Assembly (NCBI GenBank): GCA_015680685.1
Contig: MNCI01006837.1
Span: 1 to 64,000, forward strand
Length of the DNA stretch: 64,000 nt
DNA from: Gnetum montanum
Lineage: Eukaryota; Streptophyta; Gnetopsida; Gnetales; Gnetaceae
Reading direction: 5' to 3'
The notes under the pieces are model-generated. The model ran no database searches and was not told the origin of the DNA. It saw nothing but the letters and a program-made list of their open reading frames with translations. Made by a program: the position numbers and the translations under genes. Position 1 is the stretch's first letter, and every line of letters starts with the position of its first letter. Shown here in pieces: positions 32,601 through 44,193 of the stretch.

Positions 32601-34011
32601 TATCAAGGCTTTTTTACATTGTTAACTGGAACATGACAAATCCATATATCACTTTTCCAAGTATTTAAATAAATCTTATTTTGATTCAGTCCCTTTCCTA
32701 ATCTATCATTGATATGTTTCAATAGATACCTACATGTAGACTGTAATAGATCTAGTCTTTTCTTTTTATTTATATTTATCATTTTATTATTATAGATATT
32801 TAGGTTAAACTTGGATGTTTTGTATTTTTTCCACAGACTAATCAAGCATTAAGCATTTATCCCATGTTATTAGTAGTCTTAGCATTACATTACATTACAT
32901 TATTTGCAAACTTGTTCATCCTATTTCAAAGCATAATTTCACTAGTCTAAGTTTTTTCTTTATGGGTATTTATCAACATGAGACAACCCTTGATGATCCT
33001 AAGTTTGATATGAAACTATAAAAAATAGGTACTATATGGATGCTTTGTTGGAGCTTACATTTTATCTAAGTTTTGAAAGGTTTGGTTTTCTTAAAACTAG
33101 ATCATAATGTCACATCGTAATACAAATTTTATGCTATTCAAGTTACTTTTGAATGTAATATTGGAATTTATATAGTACCCTCACATGCATGTTTATTTGA
33201 CCCAACCTGTGATTATCTTAATGTTTGCTAATCTAGGTAGAATATTGTTTCTATGTAGGTAATTTTGCATCTATGGTTTCTCATGTACATGATTGATTTT
33301 TGTTAGTGCATATCTATTAAATGTATATTTATATTTATCACTTACATGTCATCAGAAATAATGCAATGACAAGCTAGCAATAGTGCAACTTTTATTTTGG
33401 CTCCTCTATGCATGGAACTAGGAGATCGTTTAAAATTTTAGTATAAAAAAACCATTCAATTGGATTCATGACATTTACAACTTATTATGATTTTTCTTTT
33501 CCTCAAGTAGGGTTCATATAATAGTATATGCATAAGTTGATTCATTATTAAGTATTTTGTCCTTCCTTGTGTTTACTTATAAAAGTAAAAAGTATGAAAA
33601 GAAATAGATATACTTAGTTTCAGTTCATGATGACTAATTTTGAAATCATTGCTTTCAGTTACTTGATAATTGTTTGACTTTTGACTTTTCAATGTGCTCT
33701 TTAAGAAGCATTGACACTTCAATTTCTTGGTTGAGAGGGACCTAGCTATAAATGGATGCAAGAGACAACATTCAAAAAAAAAAAAAAAGGAGGGTGACTT
33801 TTATAGTAGGGGGAGGAGGAAAATATTTTCCAGTTCTTCTAGATTTCAATTTTATGAATTTGAATCCTACTTTTCATTGCTTTGTAGGCTTATTATCTAA
33901 AGTAGGATAAGAGGATTCAAAATTGTCAAATTCCTCACCACAGTTAAGATTGTTCTACCTCTTAGCCCTATTACTTTTGATTCATTAGATTAGTTTTGGT
34001 CATTAGAAACC
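32601..34011. other. AT-rich DNA without a recognised gene
   Basis: Contains a short (CATTA)n microsatellite near 32884-32902 and a poly(A) run at 33775-33788 followed by GGAGGGTGAC and GGGGGAGGAGG. The purine run near 33780-33835 could be a polypurine tract or a retroposed 3' end, but I cannot pair it with anything. Confidence 0.4.
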
Positions 34012-34197
34012 ATGGAAAATGAGATTGACATTGGCTACTACCTCAATAAGGAGTTCTTTAGGAAACTTCCAAAAGAATAGAAGACTAAACATGAGAACTT
34101 ATTATAAGAGGTATAGCTTCTAAAGGTATGAACATGCAACTTGGTGGAAAAAGTTATCTAGTTGGTCAAAGAGATTAGAAGCTTACTAAAGAGCTAA
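34012..34197 (+). pseudogene. Small 61-codon ORF relic with five C-to-T-type stops
   Basis: From ATG at 34012 one frame runs to TAA at 34195-34197 with internal stops at codons 23, 32, 35, 40 and 50 (TAG, TAA, TAG, TGA, TAG). Each is one C-to-T step from CAG, CAA or CGA. The peptide begins MENEIDIGYYLNKEFFRKLP and its second half has Leu/Val-rich heptad spacing that suggests a coiled coil. I do not recognise it. It may be the tail of a gag or other element ORF; its context is the AT-rich flank between G and D. Confidence 0.4.
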
Positions 34198-35036
34198 GTT
34201 TTTCTTGAAATTTAAAATAGTTTAAATTTTATGTTTTACCCCATTTTTTTTTTCATTTTTTTTATTATCTTTTAAGACTCTAAGTTCTATAGTTTGTAAG
34301 TTTCTAAGTGCGAGAAACCTCTTAAATCTAGTTTTAGTTTAAAGTGTACTCATGATGAAGTCATTAGTTTGTTAAAATGCTATATTAATTTTTTGAATTT
34401 GTAGATGTTATATTTCAAATCTTTTAATTTCATATCAATTATTTTAATTTATAGTCAATTGATATTGAAATATTAAGTTGGATTTTTTATTTCATTTTTT
34501 CAGAAAAGTTTATGTTATTATTGCATCCTCTTAAAAATTTTAGTATTAAACTTTATTATTTTCACCATAAATATAACCTTAGGAACTTCTCTAATATAAA
34601 TTTAATTTTTTAATTTAAATTTGAGTACCATAATTGCTTGAATAGCTAAGAATTTTTTTTTTTTTTTTGAGTTTCCATACTCATATGGGAGATGCCCTAA
34701 GCGATAGTCTCTTAAAACATGTTTTCAAAGAGTACTCCTTGTGATATTTAGGATCTGTATAATTCTTTTTTTTTTTAGTTTTTTTGTCAAAAATTTATAA
34801 GAAATAGAGCATTTTCATATCCCTTCCATAAGATTCAATTGTGTTTCATAATTCTTCCTCAAACTATTGCTTCTCTTTTTCTCCTACCATACATACTACC
34901 CCTCACTTATAATCAAAGGCTCATCTAATTAGGATAGGTCTTTGTGAAAATAACAAGGTTTTTAAAAAAATTTAGAAGCATTTTCTCATTAAACTATTTT
35001 CAATGTTACAAAAATGTATGGTTGAAAATTGCAAGA
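34198..35036. other. AT-rich flank upstream of element D
   Basis: No gene seen. Contains a T16 run at 34653-34668 and other T-rich stretches. Ends in the D target site at 35037-35041. Confidence 0.6.
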
Positions 35037-35041
35037 CTATG
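35037..35041. repeat. Target site duplication of D, left copy
   Basis: CTATG, identical to 45079-45083, directly outside the LTR ends of element D. Confidence 0.95.
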
Positions 35042-35928
35042 TGATAAATTGTGTTTTTCATCACTCTGATATCGAGGTGGCCATGATATCAGGTACATGA
35101 TATTGGGTACACAATATCATGGCCCAAGATGTGATATCATACATTTGATATCGTAGGGTTACTCTTGGGTCTATAAATACTGTGCCCAAGCACACAATTA
35201 GGAGTAAGTTTTTAGCAGTCAAGTAGCAGAACTCTTGCAGTCTATTCATTTGAGAGTTAGAATATTTTCCAAGTGCCTGCAGTAGGAGGTCTAAGTGTGA
35301 ATGGATCTTTATTCAAGCATTGATGTACCCAAGAACAACATTTTGTTGGTAATAAAGATGATCTCTTTGATCCATTCCTGGCAACACTTGAGATTTTCTT
35401 TCTTATGCATTTACATATTGTTATTTCCTACAATTTACATTAATGTTATTTATGCAGCAATTCATTTTGATTAATTATGCAAATTGTTAAATTACACAAG
35501 CACAACCTCTTTGAGCATATGTGTGACACTTGGTAGCTAAGAAACGATTAGGATTTAATAGCCCAGTAGTGTTTGCATAAAGTTCAGGATGTGTCTGGGA
35601 AGTGGGAATAGTTACTTGTGTTAGGCTAGATTAGACTATAGTTTACTTTATAATTAATTTCTTTTATTTTTAATCACTCTTACTTTTATTCTTGTTCTAG
35701 GTGAGTAATTCCATAAAAACACAAAACAATAAAAATCATATGCCTTACTCACACTTAACCATACAATTGCATTCCACAAGTGGGATTGGGAAGAAAATGA
35801 ATGAACAACACATACACATTGTTTAGCTCTAGTATACTTAGTAATTACAGTCTGTGGAATTCGACCAGATTGCACATGAACGCTTATGATTCATATGGTT
35901 GGGCGTAGGGGTACCTTGCTGCTCATCA
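35042..35928 (+). repeat. 5' LTR of element D
   Basis: U3 holds four GATATC sites (35068, 35085, 35133, 35147) and an inverted repeat GGCCATGATAT (35079-35089) / ATATCATGGCC (35114-35124). A TATA box CTATAAATAC lies at 35171-35180 and an AATAAA signal at 35351-35356, so the R region lies between about 35200 and 35370. Ends CTCATCA at 35928. Confidence 0.95.
35171..35180 (+). promoter_or_regulatory. TATA box of the D LTR promoter
   Basis: CTATAAATAC, about 130 bp inside the LTR; the 3' LTR has CTATAAATAT at 44323-44332. Likely start of transcription about 30 bp downstream. Confidence 0.7.
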
Positions 35929-35929
35929 T

Positions 35930-35947
35930 TGGTGCCATTGCTGGGGA
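35930..35947 (+). promoter_or_regulatory. Primer-binding site, tRNA-Asp type
   Basis: TGGTGCCATTGCTGGGGA, two bases after the LTR end. From memory, the plant Athila/Tat site is TGGCGCCGTTGCCGGGGA, complementary to the 3' end of tRNA-Asp. The three mismatches are exactly the three CpGs, changed to TG, CA and TG. Confidence 0.85.
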
Positions 35948-36059
35948 CTGTAGTTCTTTGTGCACTATCTAAACTTAGTGAAATTTAGTCACCTTGTTGT
36001 TCGAATCCTAAGAGTCAAATCCTACAGAAACAAAAATTATTATCGTTAAATTAAATCTT

Positions 36060-38560
36060 AATTACACATTGTTTATTAAGATAAAATTTCTTCTTCTCAC
36101 AAGAGCCCATATTCGCCTAGGGAAATTCAAGTGCCTCAACAATACCAGGTGGTATGTTCATCCTGATGAGAATGTACTAGAATTTACCTTCATCTTACAT
36201 CAAGATGAATTGATGTGGTGGCATGATATGGAAGGCAACATTGTGTTGCCACCAGACCAATCCATTCCAACAATGATCCAACTAATTCTGGCATGACACA
36301 AGCTTCAACATATCCATGGAGAATATGAAATTCATGATCCCAACTCAAGGGATTATCATCCTAATGAAGCACAAAGATTAAGGGATTGGCAGTTGGAACA
36401 CCAACACGAGCTTATGAAGGGTAATGGATTAAATATTTTTCCACCTTTGCTTGGCCTAATTGATGAAGGAAACCATTTATTTAGTGATTCTCCTCTCTTT
36501 GACTTTGTTCAAGGAGCCCTTAACTAGAATGTACAATTCATAGTACATAATCCATGTTCTAGTCAAAATGAATCTAATGACAAAAATCGATTTGGAGAAG
36601 CAAGTCAAGGGAGATCATGATCGTGATCATGGTCGCAAGCATCAAAGGAAGGATGATAAGCATTAGTGCAGAGCAAGTTCTCCTTCTTCTTCCCCTTCAT
36701 TGTTATTTTCTTCCTCTTCATCTGGTTCAAAATGTAACTGTCAAAGAAATAACCGTGATGGAGGTGATCGACAGGACTAGAATAATAGAAGGGACCATCG
36801 GGACAATTGTGAATGAAGATGTGGCCAATCCAAAGAGGCCCATCATCAAGAAAGAAGGGCTAGTTGGGAACATTATAGGCACCACCATCATGGCCTTGAT
36901 GAACTCTACATGCTACTCAAGGCATGTTAAATATTGTAGAGGCTGTGAGGATTCCAACCAGCCATGTGAAGGATAGTAGAATAAAGAGACTTAATATGAA
37001 AAACATCCCTCGATTCGAGGGAGGATATGATGCTGATCCACAAAATCATATTTAGGCCTTCCAAGATCCATGTGCCTTGCAGAACATTGAAAATGACTAG
37101 TAAAAGCTAAAATTATTTCCAAGGATACTTATAAAAGAAGCAAAAATTTGGTATCAATCCTCAGAACCAAAATCAATCAAGTGATGGAGTATGATGTTGG
37201 AAATATTTAATGACAACTATCAAACATATTCCAAAGTATCCAATCTAAGGAAAAAAATTCAAGGGTGGAAACAAGGAAATCATGAGCCCTTGGATACTAC
37301 TATTGGCTGATACTACTCTTTGTTGCATAGGTGTCCCAGCCATGGATACTCTTAGCTTGATCAGCTTCTCCATATGGTAGATGGGTTGTGGTCTGAAACT
37401 AGGAAAGCCCTTGGCATCTATGCCCAAGGGAGATTGATAGAGTTAAGTTCCCATCAAATTAAAAGATTAATTGAGTAGGTAGTAAAAGAGGAGGGAGAAT
37501 TAAGAAAATGTGAAAGTGTAGAAGAATACAATAGAGACCCTTCTATTTGGAAAAACGGGGTTAGATTTTGTGATAGTGAAAATGAATTCATCAAAGATGA
37601 GGTGGTAAATCAGAAAACCTATCCATTGTAGAAATTGCAATTAGAAATCATGGCTAAGGTTGATCAATTATGAAACTCCATGGACAATAGGTTTCAAGCT
37701 ATTCTAAAAATTGTTGAAGAGTCCAAGGAGCAAAGCGGTGAGCGAGAGCATTGAAGACGTAAGGAGGCTGAATGAACCATATCTAAAGGTAAAGGTAAAG
37801 TGGCTACAATAGTGATGGATATGAACAAAAATTTAGATGATGATGGTGGGTGTGATGTTTGCCAGTATGAACATCCTAAAGGATGTTATCTAGTTGTATC
37901 ACACTTGCAAGAATATAGGGTGTATGCCTTGCATCCACGACTTGCACAAAGGTAAATGCCCAAAAGATTACCTTATCCAAAAGGAAATCCTCAATAGTTC
38001 CACCAACCATAGCAATATTATCTAAGTGGAACTCCTTTGTAGCCCTATGAATTGTACCTATAGTGGCAATACCCACAATTGTGGGCATTGCAACCTCCAA
38101 GACAACAATAACCTTACCAGCAACCAAATCCCTACAATTATTATGTTCAACAACCTTCATCTCCAAGGGACTCCTCTAGTCATATTATTTCTTACCAATC
38201 TCACCACTACCCTCTTGAAACATACCAATCACCCTATCTAGGGAGAGATACCACCTACTACCCTCATGCACCTCTTGTTCTTACACCTACTCCTCCACCT
38301 CCTACACAACTACTATATGCTTCATCCATGTAGGGTGAACTACCTGCACAACCACAACAAAGAAATTCCATGAGGTAGTTAATTTGTAATCAGTTTACTC
38401 ATCCAACAGGTCAGAACCATGAACATAGAAAAGACCCTTCTTCCAACCTTGTAATCCACTAAAGTCCTTGAACACATCAGTGGTTGGCAACTCTGCTCCT
38501 CCAACTTTCTCTATTTCCTCTCTATCTGAGTCCCCTACAAACCAAAATTCTTCTCAAATC
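36060..38560 (+). pseudogene. Gag relic (D)
   Basis: A leader of about 110 bases follows the primer site. The first open stretch has ATG at 36069, but the true start is uncertain. N-terminal part: RWYVHPDENVLEFTF and LMWWHDMEGN. A Ser/Arg-rich part (near 36600-36960) is frame-shifted. The retrotransposon gag domain starts IPRFEGGYDADPQNHI near 37005, with ALQNIEND, LIKEAKIWYQ and LEIFNDNYQ, then EYNRDPSIWKNGVRF near 37520. A zinc knuckle CDVCQYEHPKGC lies at 37851-37886, with spacing CX2CX3HX3C. The C-terminal tail (37960-38560) is rich in Gln, Pro and Tyr. Would form the particle shell. Several stops. Confidence 0.85.
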
Positions 38561-38599
38561 CATACTATAATGTTGACACATGCTATGCCTGATTGGATT

Positions 38600-39065
38600 T
38601 GAGCTGGTAACCTACCCAAAAAATGAGCTAATCCTGAGAGTCCCCTAGTTTACTTGCAAATTGCTAGGAATGAACCTTGTAAGGCTCTTTTTGACTTTGG
38701 TTCCACTGTTAATTTGATCTTGCATGAGATGTACACAATGTGGAACCTTCCTCCTTTAAAGAAGAGTAACATCTAGCTAGAGCTAGTGGACCAGTCCATC
38801 ACTATTCCATTAGAACTGATTGAGGACATTTTCACCACCATTTGTGGGTGGTCATATCCCGCTGATTCCTAGTAATTAAAGTGGAGAACTGCAAGGGGGA
38901 TTTTCCAATCATTATGGGAAGGGCATGGCTAAGTACTATTGATGCCAAAATGGACATTAAAGATATTTCCTTGGAGATATCAAAAGAAAATGAATTTGAA
39001 AATATTGAGAAGAAGAGAGTTCCATGTATCATGTACAGCAATTCAGGGTGTCATTATGTGTAGAA
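38600..39065 (+). pseudogene. Aspartic protease relic (D)
   Basis: VYLQIARNEPCKALFDFGST near 38650-38710, with active-site Asp in FDFGS, then VNLILHEMY and LELVDQSITIPL. A frameshift near 38860 moves the reading to 38881-39063: DFPIIMGRAWLSTIDAKMDI, matching the LGRPFL second block. It would process Gag-Pol. The open stretch 39076-39315 after it is the protease-RT linker. Confidence 0.8.
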
Positions 39066-39349
39066 GCTATGGTCAATGAAGCAAACATCTATCTCTACAT
39101 GCAAGAAGTGTGCACCAGAAGCTAATATCCAAAGATGTCTATACATAGCAACCATAAAACAAGAAGGCATCCAATGGTTGATAGCTAATTCTAACAGTAG
39201 TACACTATGCATGGAACTAATTGAGGGCCTAATGTACAAGTACGTTGCAAGTATGGATGAACTCAAGCAAGTTCATCACCAACTCTCCAAAGGAGAAAAT
39301 AATGATGTCAATTAGGATGAGCTAGAAATTCTTGAAAATTTTAAATAAG

Positions 39350-40330
39350 AACCCTATAAATTTAAGATGCTATTGGCTAGAATGGAGTATGTATTTTTGA
39401 AAAATGGGAGGCCAGTTATCATTAATGCTAATCTTGCTATAGAACAGAAGATAAAATTGCTAAAAGTTATGGAAAAATGCTCAGCAGCCTTCACCTGGTC
39501 ATATTCCAAACTCACTGGGATAGATCCAAGAATATGCCAGCACAGAATATACAGTAACCCTATCGTCAAGCCAAAATGACAACTATAGCGATGTTTGAAT
39601 CCCAAGTTAAAATAGATTGTTAAAGAGGAGATTGAACAACTCCTCAAAGAAGGATTCATCTACCCTATCATAGATAGTGAGTGGATTAGCCCTCTCGTGA
39701 TCATGCTAAAGAAAGGAGGCAAATGGCAAGTGTGCATTAATTTTTAGTTGCTCAACATGAAAACCTTCAAGGATCATTTTCCATTGCCTTTCATTGACCA
39801 AGTGCTAGAAACCATTTTGGAGCACAACTATTACAACTTTCTTCATGGTTATAGTAGCTATAACCAAATTTGAATTGCACTAAAGGACCAAGCAAAGATA
39901 ACCTTCATAACTCCTTGGGGGAATTTTTCTTATTGATAGATGCCATTTGGTCTATGTAATGCCCTAGCCACATATCAAAAATTAGTTTTTAGCATTTTCC
40001 AACAATAGATTGGTAGCAGGGTAGAAGCTTTTATGGATGCTTTTTCTACCTATGGAGCAATGTTTGAGCAAGCCCTAGATCATCTTGAGTAGGTGTTGAA
40101 AAGATGTGTTGAAACAAACCTCTAGCTCAATTGGCAAAAGAGTCATCTTATGGTCCAAAAGGCATAGTTTTGGGGCATCACATTCAAAAGTAGGAATCGG
40201 GGTGGACCCTAAAAAAATAAGGATCATCCAAGGAATAACACATCAACCTAAAATAGTCAAAGAAGTTCAGTCATTCCTTGGTCATATTGGCTACTACTAG
40301 TGATTTATCGAGAATTTTTCCAAAATCACC
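39350..40330 (+). pseudogene. Reverse transcriptase relic (D)
   Basis: Starts with MEYVFLKNGRPVIINANL and FTWSYSKLTGIDPRICQHRI, a region kept in F at the window end. Palm blocks: IYPIIDSEWISPLVIMLKK, KDHFPLPFIDQVLETI, FLHGYSSYNQI, MPFGLCNALATYQKLVFSIF. The catalytic box reads FMDA at 40030-40041 (second Asp lost). Then LKRCVETNLQLNWQKS, GIVLGHHI and VQSFLGHIGYY. Stops at several Gln and Arg codons. Closest in the window to F and A. Confidence 0.9.
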
Positions 40331-40429
40331 AAGTTGTTGGTAGAATTGACAAAGAAGGATTCATCATTCATCTGGACCCCTACATGTGAATCAGCATTTC
40401 AATAGTTAAAGAAAAATCTTTTTGAAACT

Positions 40430-40890
40430 CCTATTCTTTAAGCACCAGATTGGTCCAAACCATTTCATATGATGATTGATGCATCAAATTATGCTCTAGG
40501 AATAGTGCTTATGCAAATGGATTATCAAAAATCTCCATATTACATTCACTATGCAAGCTAGAGCATCGTAGGTGCACAACTGAACTACACCACCATAGAA
40601 AAGGAGTCGATGGTAGTGGTGTTCGCTTTAGAGAAGTCCAGGCATTATGCGCTTGGCTATAAAGTGTTTGTGCACACAGATCATAGCGGCATTAGATTTT
40701 TAATGAACAAACCAATTGTGAGCCCTTGTGTCATACAATGGCTTGTTATTTTGCAAGAATTCGATCTCACAATGGTACATTGTAAAGGTGTGGAAAAAAT
40801 GGTTATATATCACTTATCACGACTAAGATGGGATGACAAGGAGAAAAAAGTCCTTTATATAACTAATTCCCTAACAAATCTCTCCTTGTA
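40430..40890 (+). pseudogene. RNase H relic (D)
   Basis: APDWSKPFHMMIDASNYALG, then LNYTTIEKESMVVVFALEKS, HYALGYKVFVHTDHSGIRFL and LQEFDLTMVHCKGVEKMVIY. The last expected VADHLSR Asp reads Tyr (VIYHLSR). An open frame runs 40610-40891. Normal gypsy RNase H, after RT. Confidence 0.9.
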
Positions 40891-40979
40891 GGTGCTATTA
40901 ATGCAAGAATGCCTGATGAACCAAAATGGTACGACACCATCCTTACTTATTTGCTCAAGCAAGAACTACTACAAGGGCT

Positions 40980-42140
40980 AGATGATAAAAAGAAACAATA
41001 GTTTGTTCACTAGATCAAATATTTCATGGAGATTAATGAAAGCCTTTATAAGGTTTGTCCCAATTGCTTGGTACATTAGTGTGTCTCTGATACAAATCAA
41101 TTGTGCATTCTTCAGGATGTTCACAAAGGTCCTTGTGGGGGCCATTATGCTAGGAGATGCACGACCATCAAAATCCTCATGGCAGGGTATTATTGGCCAA
41201 TAATCTTCAAGAATGCACATTAATTCATCCATGCTTATGATCATTGCCAGAGGGATGGTGGAATGACAACCTGAATGAAGGAACCACAACAATGGATACA
41301 ACCTCTCAAACTATTTGACATTTGGGGCATTGAATTTATGGGTCCCATCACACCTTTATCAAATGGAAAGGAATATATAATAGTTGCAGTTGACTATTAT
41401 ACCAAGTGAACAAAAACAGCAGCCATCTCCAACTGTACATCCACCACTACTACTCGATTTGTACAAAAAAACATTGTAAACAAGTTTGGTGCACCTCGTG
41501 TGTTACTTGCTAATAATGCAACTCATTTTACAGTTTCCACTTTCTAGAAGCTAATGCAACACTTTGGGGTTGAACATAAATTTATAACACCATATCACCC
41601 CCAAGCCAATGGTCAAGCTAATGTTACTAATCGGGATATTACGAAAATTTTAATGTGAACCATTAGCAAATATTGAAGAGACTAGAGCACTAAATTAAAT
41701 GATGCCCTTTGGGCCTATCACTCCACATGGAAGATTCCCATAGGTTATTCTCCCTATGAGCTTGCGTATGAAAAATTACCAACATTTCCCATCCAATCTA
41801 AGCTCTGTACACTCTCTACAGCTTGTGATCTTAACCTAGATCTAAGTCTAGCACAGAAAGAATGATTAATGAGTCTTAACTTGCTAGATGAAAATCAATT
41901 AATGGCCCTGTCATCCAATGAAACGCATAAGGCATTCAACAAGAAATGCCAAGACCTCAAAATAAGAATTAAGTTTCAACTAGGAGACAAGGTTCTCTAT
42001 TGGAATCCTACACATGTACCCCAACGAACCAAATTCCAAACATTGTGGGAAGGACCTTACATTATTGATGAGAATTTTCCATCTAGAGCCATGATCATCT
42101 ACAAACCTGATAGCCCAAATAAGAAATAACTAGTCAACAT
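40980..42140 (+). pseudogene. Integrase relic with all three catalytic residues changed (D)
   Basis: Zinc region: DVHKGPCGGHYARR near 41115-41160, then HAYDHCQRDG, where the first Cys of CxxC reads Tyr. Core: first acidic residue Glu for Asp in GIEFMGP (41332-41334), second Asn for Asp in LANNATHF (41512-41514), third Asn for Glu in GQANVTN (41620-41622). The C-terminal part (41869-42129) is open and carries FQLGDKVLYWNPTHV and LWEGPYII (GPY/F module). So the fold is preserved but the enzyme would be dead. The matching residues in A and F are intact. Confidence 0.9.
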
Positions 42141-44182
42141 TCAATAAGTTAAACTTTTCCATGAGCCCAAGCTAACCAACACAACAAACACCTCGCCAAA
42201 TGAACAATCATGCTCAATCTTTTGGATCTCTCCCTTCCAACTTAGTCATGGGGGAGATGGCCACCCATACTAACACCTTAGGCAGCTCCTTAGTTTTTGA
42301 ACTTTTTGTTTTACATCTTTTTGGTTTTACAACTTTTTCTTTTCATATTCTTTGTTTTGTTTTACATTTTTTGTTTTACATATTTGTATTTTCTTAGGTT
42401 ATTGGTCTTTTCTTAGTTTTTGTTTTACAACCATTGTTAATATATTCAATATTTATTGTCTGCTCTTTTACTTTCGTTTATGGTTATGTTTGCTTGTGTT
42501 TGATATGTTTCTCTACCTTTTTGCTAATAAGGTGATAGGTACAATGGTAATGTACTATTTGATGGTAGTATTCTTTATTTGTAATTTGATTGTTGTTGTT
42601 TGGTTTCTGACTTTGAATGTCGTTACTAATGACTGGGATGTGATTTCCTTTCATGTAATAGGCAGTTAGTCCATATCATCCACCCATCCACATACTCTAT
42701 CATTTTCCTTGTTTTGGAAGCATGTAGTCTCTTCTTCATTAATATAACTTTAATAAATTGGTGACTTGTGTAGTTTCTGGAATCGATAAGGAATAAAAGG
42801 TTTAGATAGGATGTGGCTTCAAAGGGATGTGGTATTCTTTATGCTTTTCTATTTTCCTATGTGCAAGAGTGTTCTCATAAGCTTCTCATTGTTCCATGTC
42901 ATTTCATAATAGGAAGTCCAATAAGTCCTTGCATGGTGTGGTCCTCATCACAAAAAAAAATGAGGATTCAAAGAACACCCCTTAGACCAAATAAAAATGG
43001 CTACAAGCACTGGTTATGAGACTTGTCTTGTCCCCTCTAACTAAGGCCCTTTATCACTTCCTATCTTCACTCCAATTTGGAACTATGGTTGTTTTGTGGG
43101 AGCATTATTATGTCTCAAGGAATGAAATTTCCTTAGAATGTTGATGTGAAGTCACTAAAAGTGATTGGTTTTGATCTAGACTAAGTATGGATCCTACCAA
43201 GTCATTTAATCACACACTTTACAAGGGATTACATGTGACCATAATTAGGAACTCCATTCCACTCTCTCTTCATCCACCTATGCTTTTCATGCCTCACCTC
43301 ATTGTTGGTTTCATGTTTTGATTCAATGTTCTGGTTTGATGTGTCAGGATTCTCAGTCAGTTACTTTTAGGTTTTTGTGCGTAACTTTCCATAACCATTA
43401 ATCATCTATGGTGCCCATGGACTCCTTGGTTTGAAGTTATGCAAGGGCATAAAAGGCCTATGCTTACTTTATGAAGGACCCACTTTCATATCTTTTGGTT
43501 TGGTTAAGTTAAGTTCTTTACCCTTATACATTGTTACAATCAAATTCTTTTTATTTACTCCATCCATGTCATCCAATTGTATGCACCTTCACAACTATTT
43601 GTAATAAATTCCTTTTTATTGTTGTGAATACCCTCTTTCTAGCACTCCTTGTATTAAGCTCTTTCTAGATTATATGGATCGCTTCTCTTATTTAACCCAT
43701 TCATTAGTCTTTCTACTAACAACATCAAGTAACCAATCTATAACAATCACAACCTTGCTAGATAAAATCGTCAATGAGACAAGGTACCCAAGCATTATCT
43801 ATTGCATTATATATACTAATCCTTGGTTTTGTTGTGATTGTAGTGGAAGTGTGGATTGGAAGCAGGACTGTCGTCATAAAGAAGGATGCAACCATATCAC
43901 TCGCGAGAGATTATTCATGACCACTGGATCTCTTCTACCTCTCCCTCATTCTTTTATTGTCAATAGGGGTTGGATGTTCTTTGGATCCATTGGTGTTCTT
44001 TCCTATTGCCATGAACATCCAATTTTGTATACCATTATAATATTGTATACTCAGGCACTTTTGTATTTGTTTGTTTTCTCTGTGTCACTTTGCATATCAG
44101 TCAAATAAGTCTACACCCCCTATTATATTTTGTAAAGGACTTTTTCCTCTCCTTCTATACTTGAGAACAAGTTTTCATTCAG
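42141..44182. other. Region between integrase and PPT of D, lacking the extra ORF
   Basis: T-rich (TTTTTGTTTTACAT words near 42300-42380), with blocks shared in reverse with 59116-61220 of F, for example CCTTGCATGGTGTGGT near 42931. Open frames 42352-42669 and 43674-44108 (144 codons) show no domain I know and no match to the extra ORF of A, E or F, so I do not call them genes. The region before the PPT contains TTGAGAACAAGTTTTCATTC, kept in A and F. Confidence 0.6.
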
Positions 44183-44193
44183 TCATGGGGATA
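44183..44193 (+). promoter_or_regulatory. Polypurine tract of element D
   Basis: TCATGGGGATA directly before the 3' LTR start TGATAAAT. Confidence 0.75.

Noticed and set aside
32884-32902. (CATTA)n run as a functional repeat
   Set aside because: Only about four units; ordinary microsatellite.
43674-44108. Longest open frame in the window (144 codons)
   Set aside because: No domain, low complexity at its end, no counterpart in A, E or F, and it lies in the non-coding block between integrase and PPT of D.
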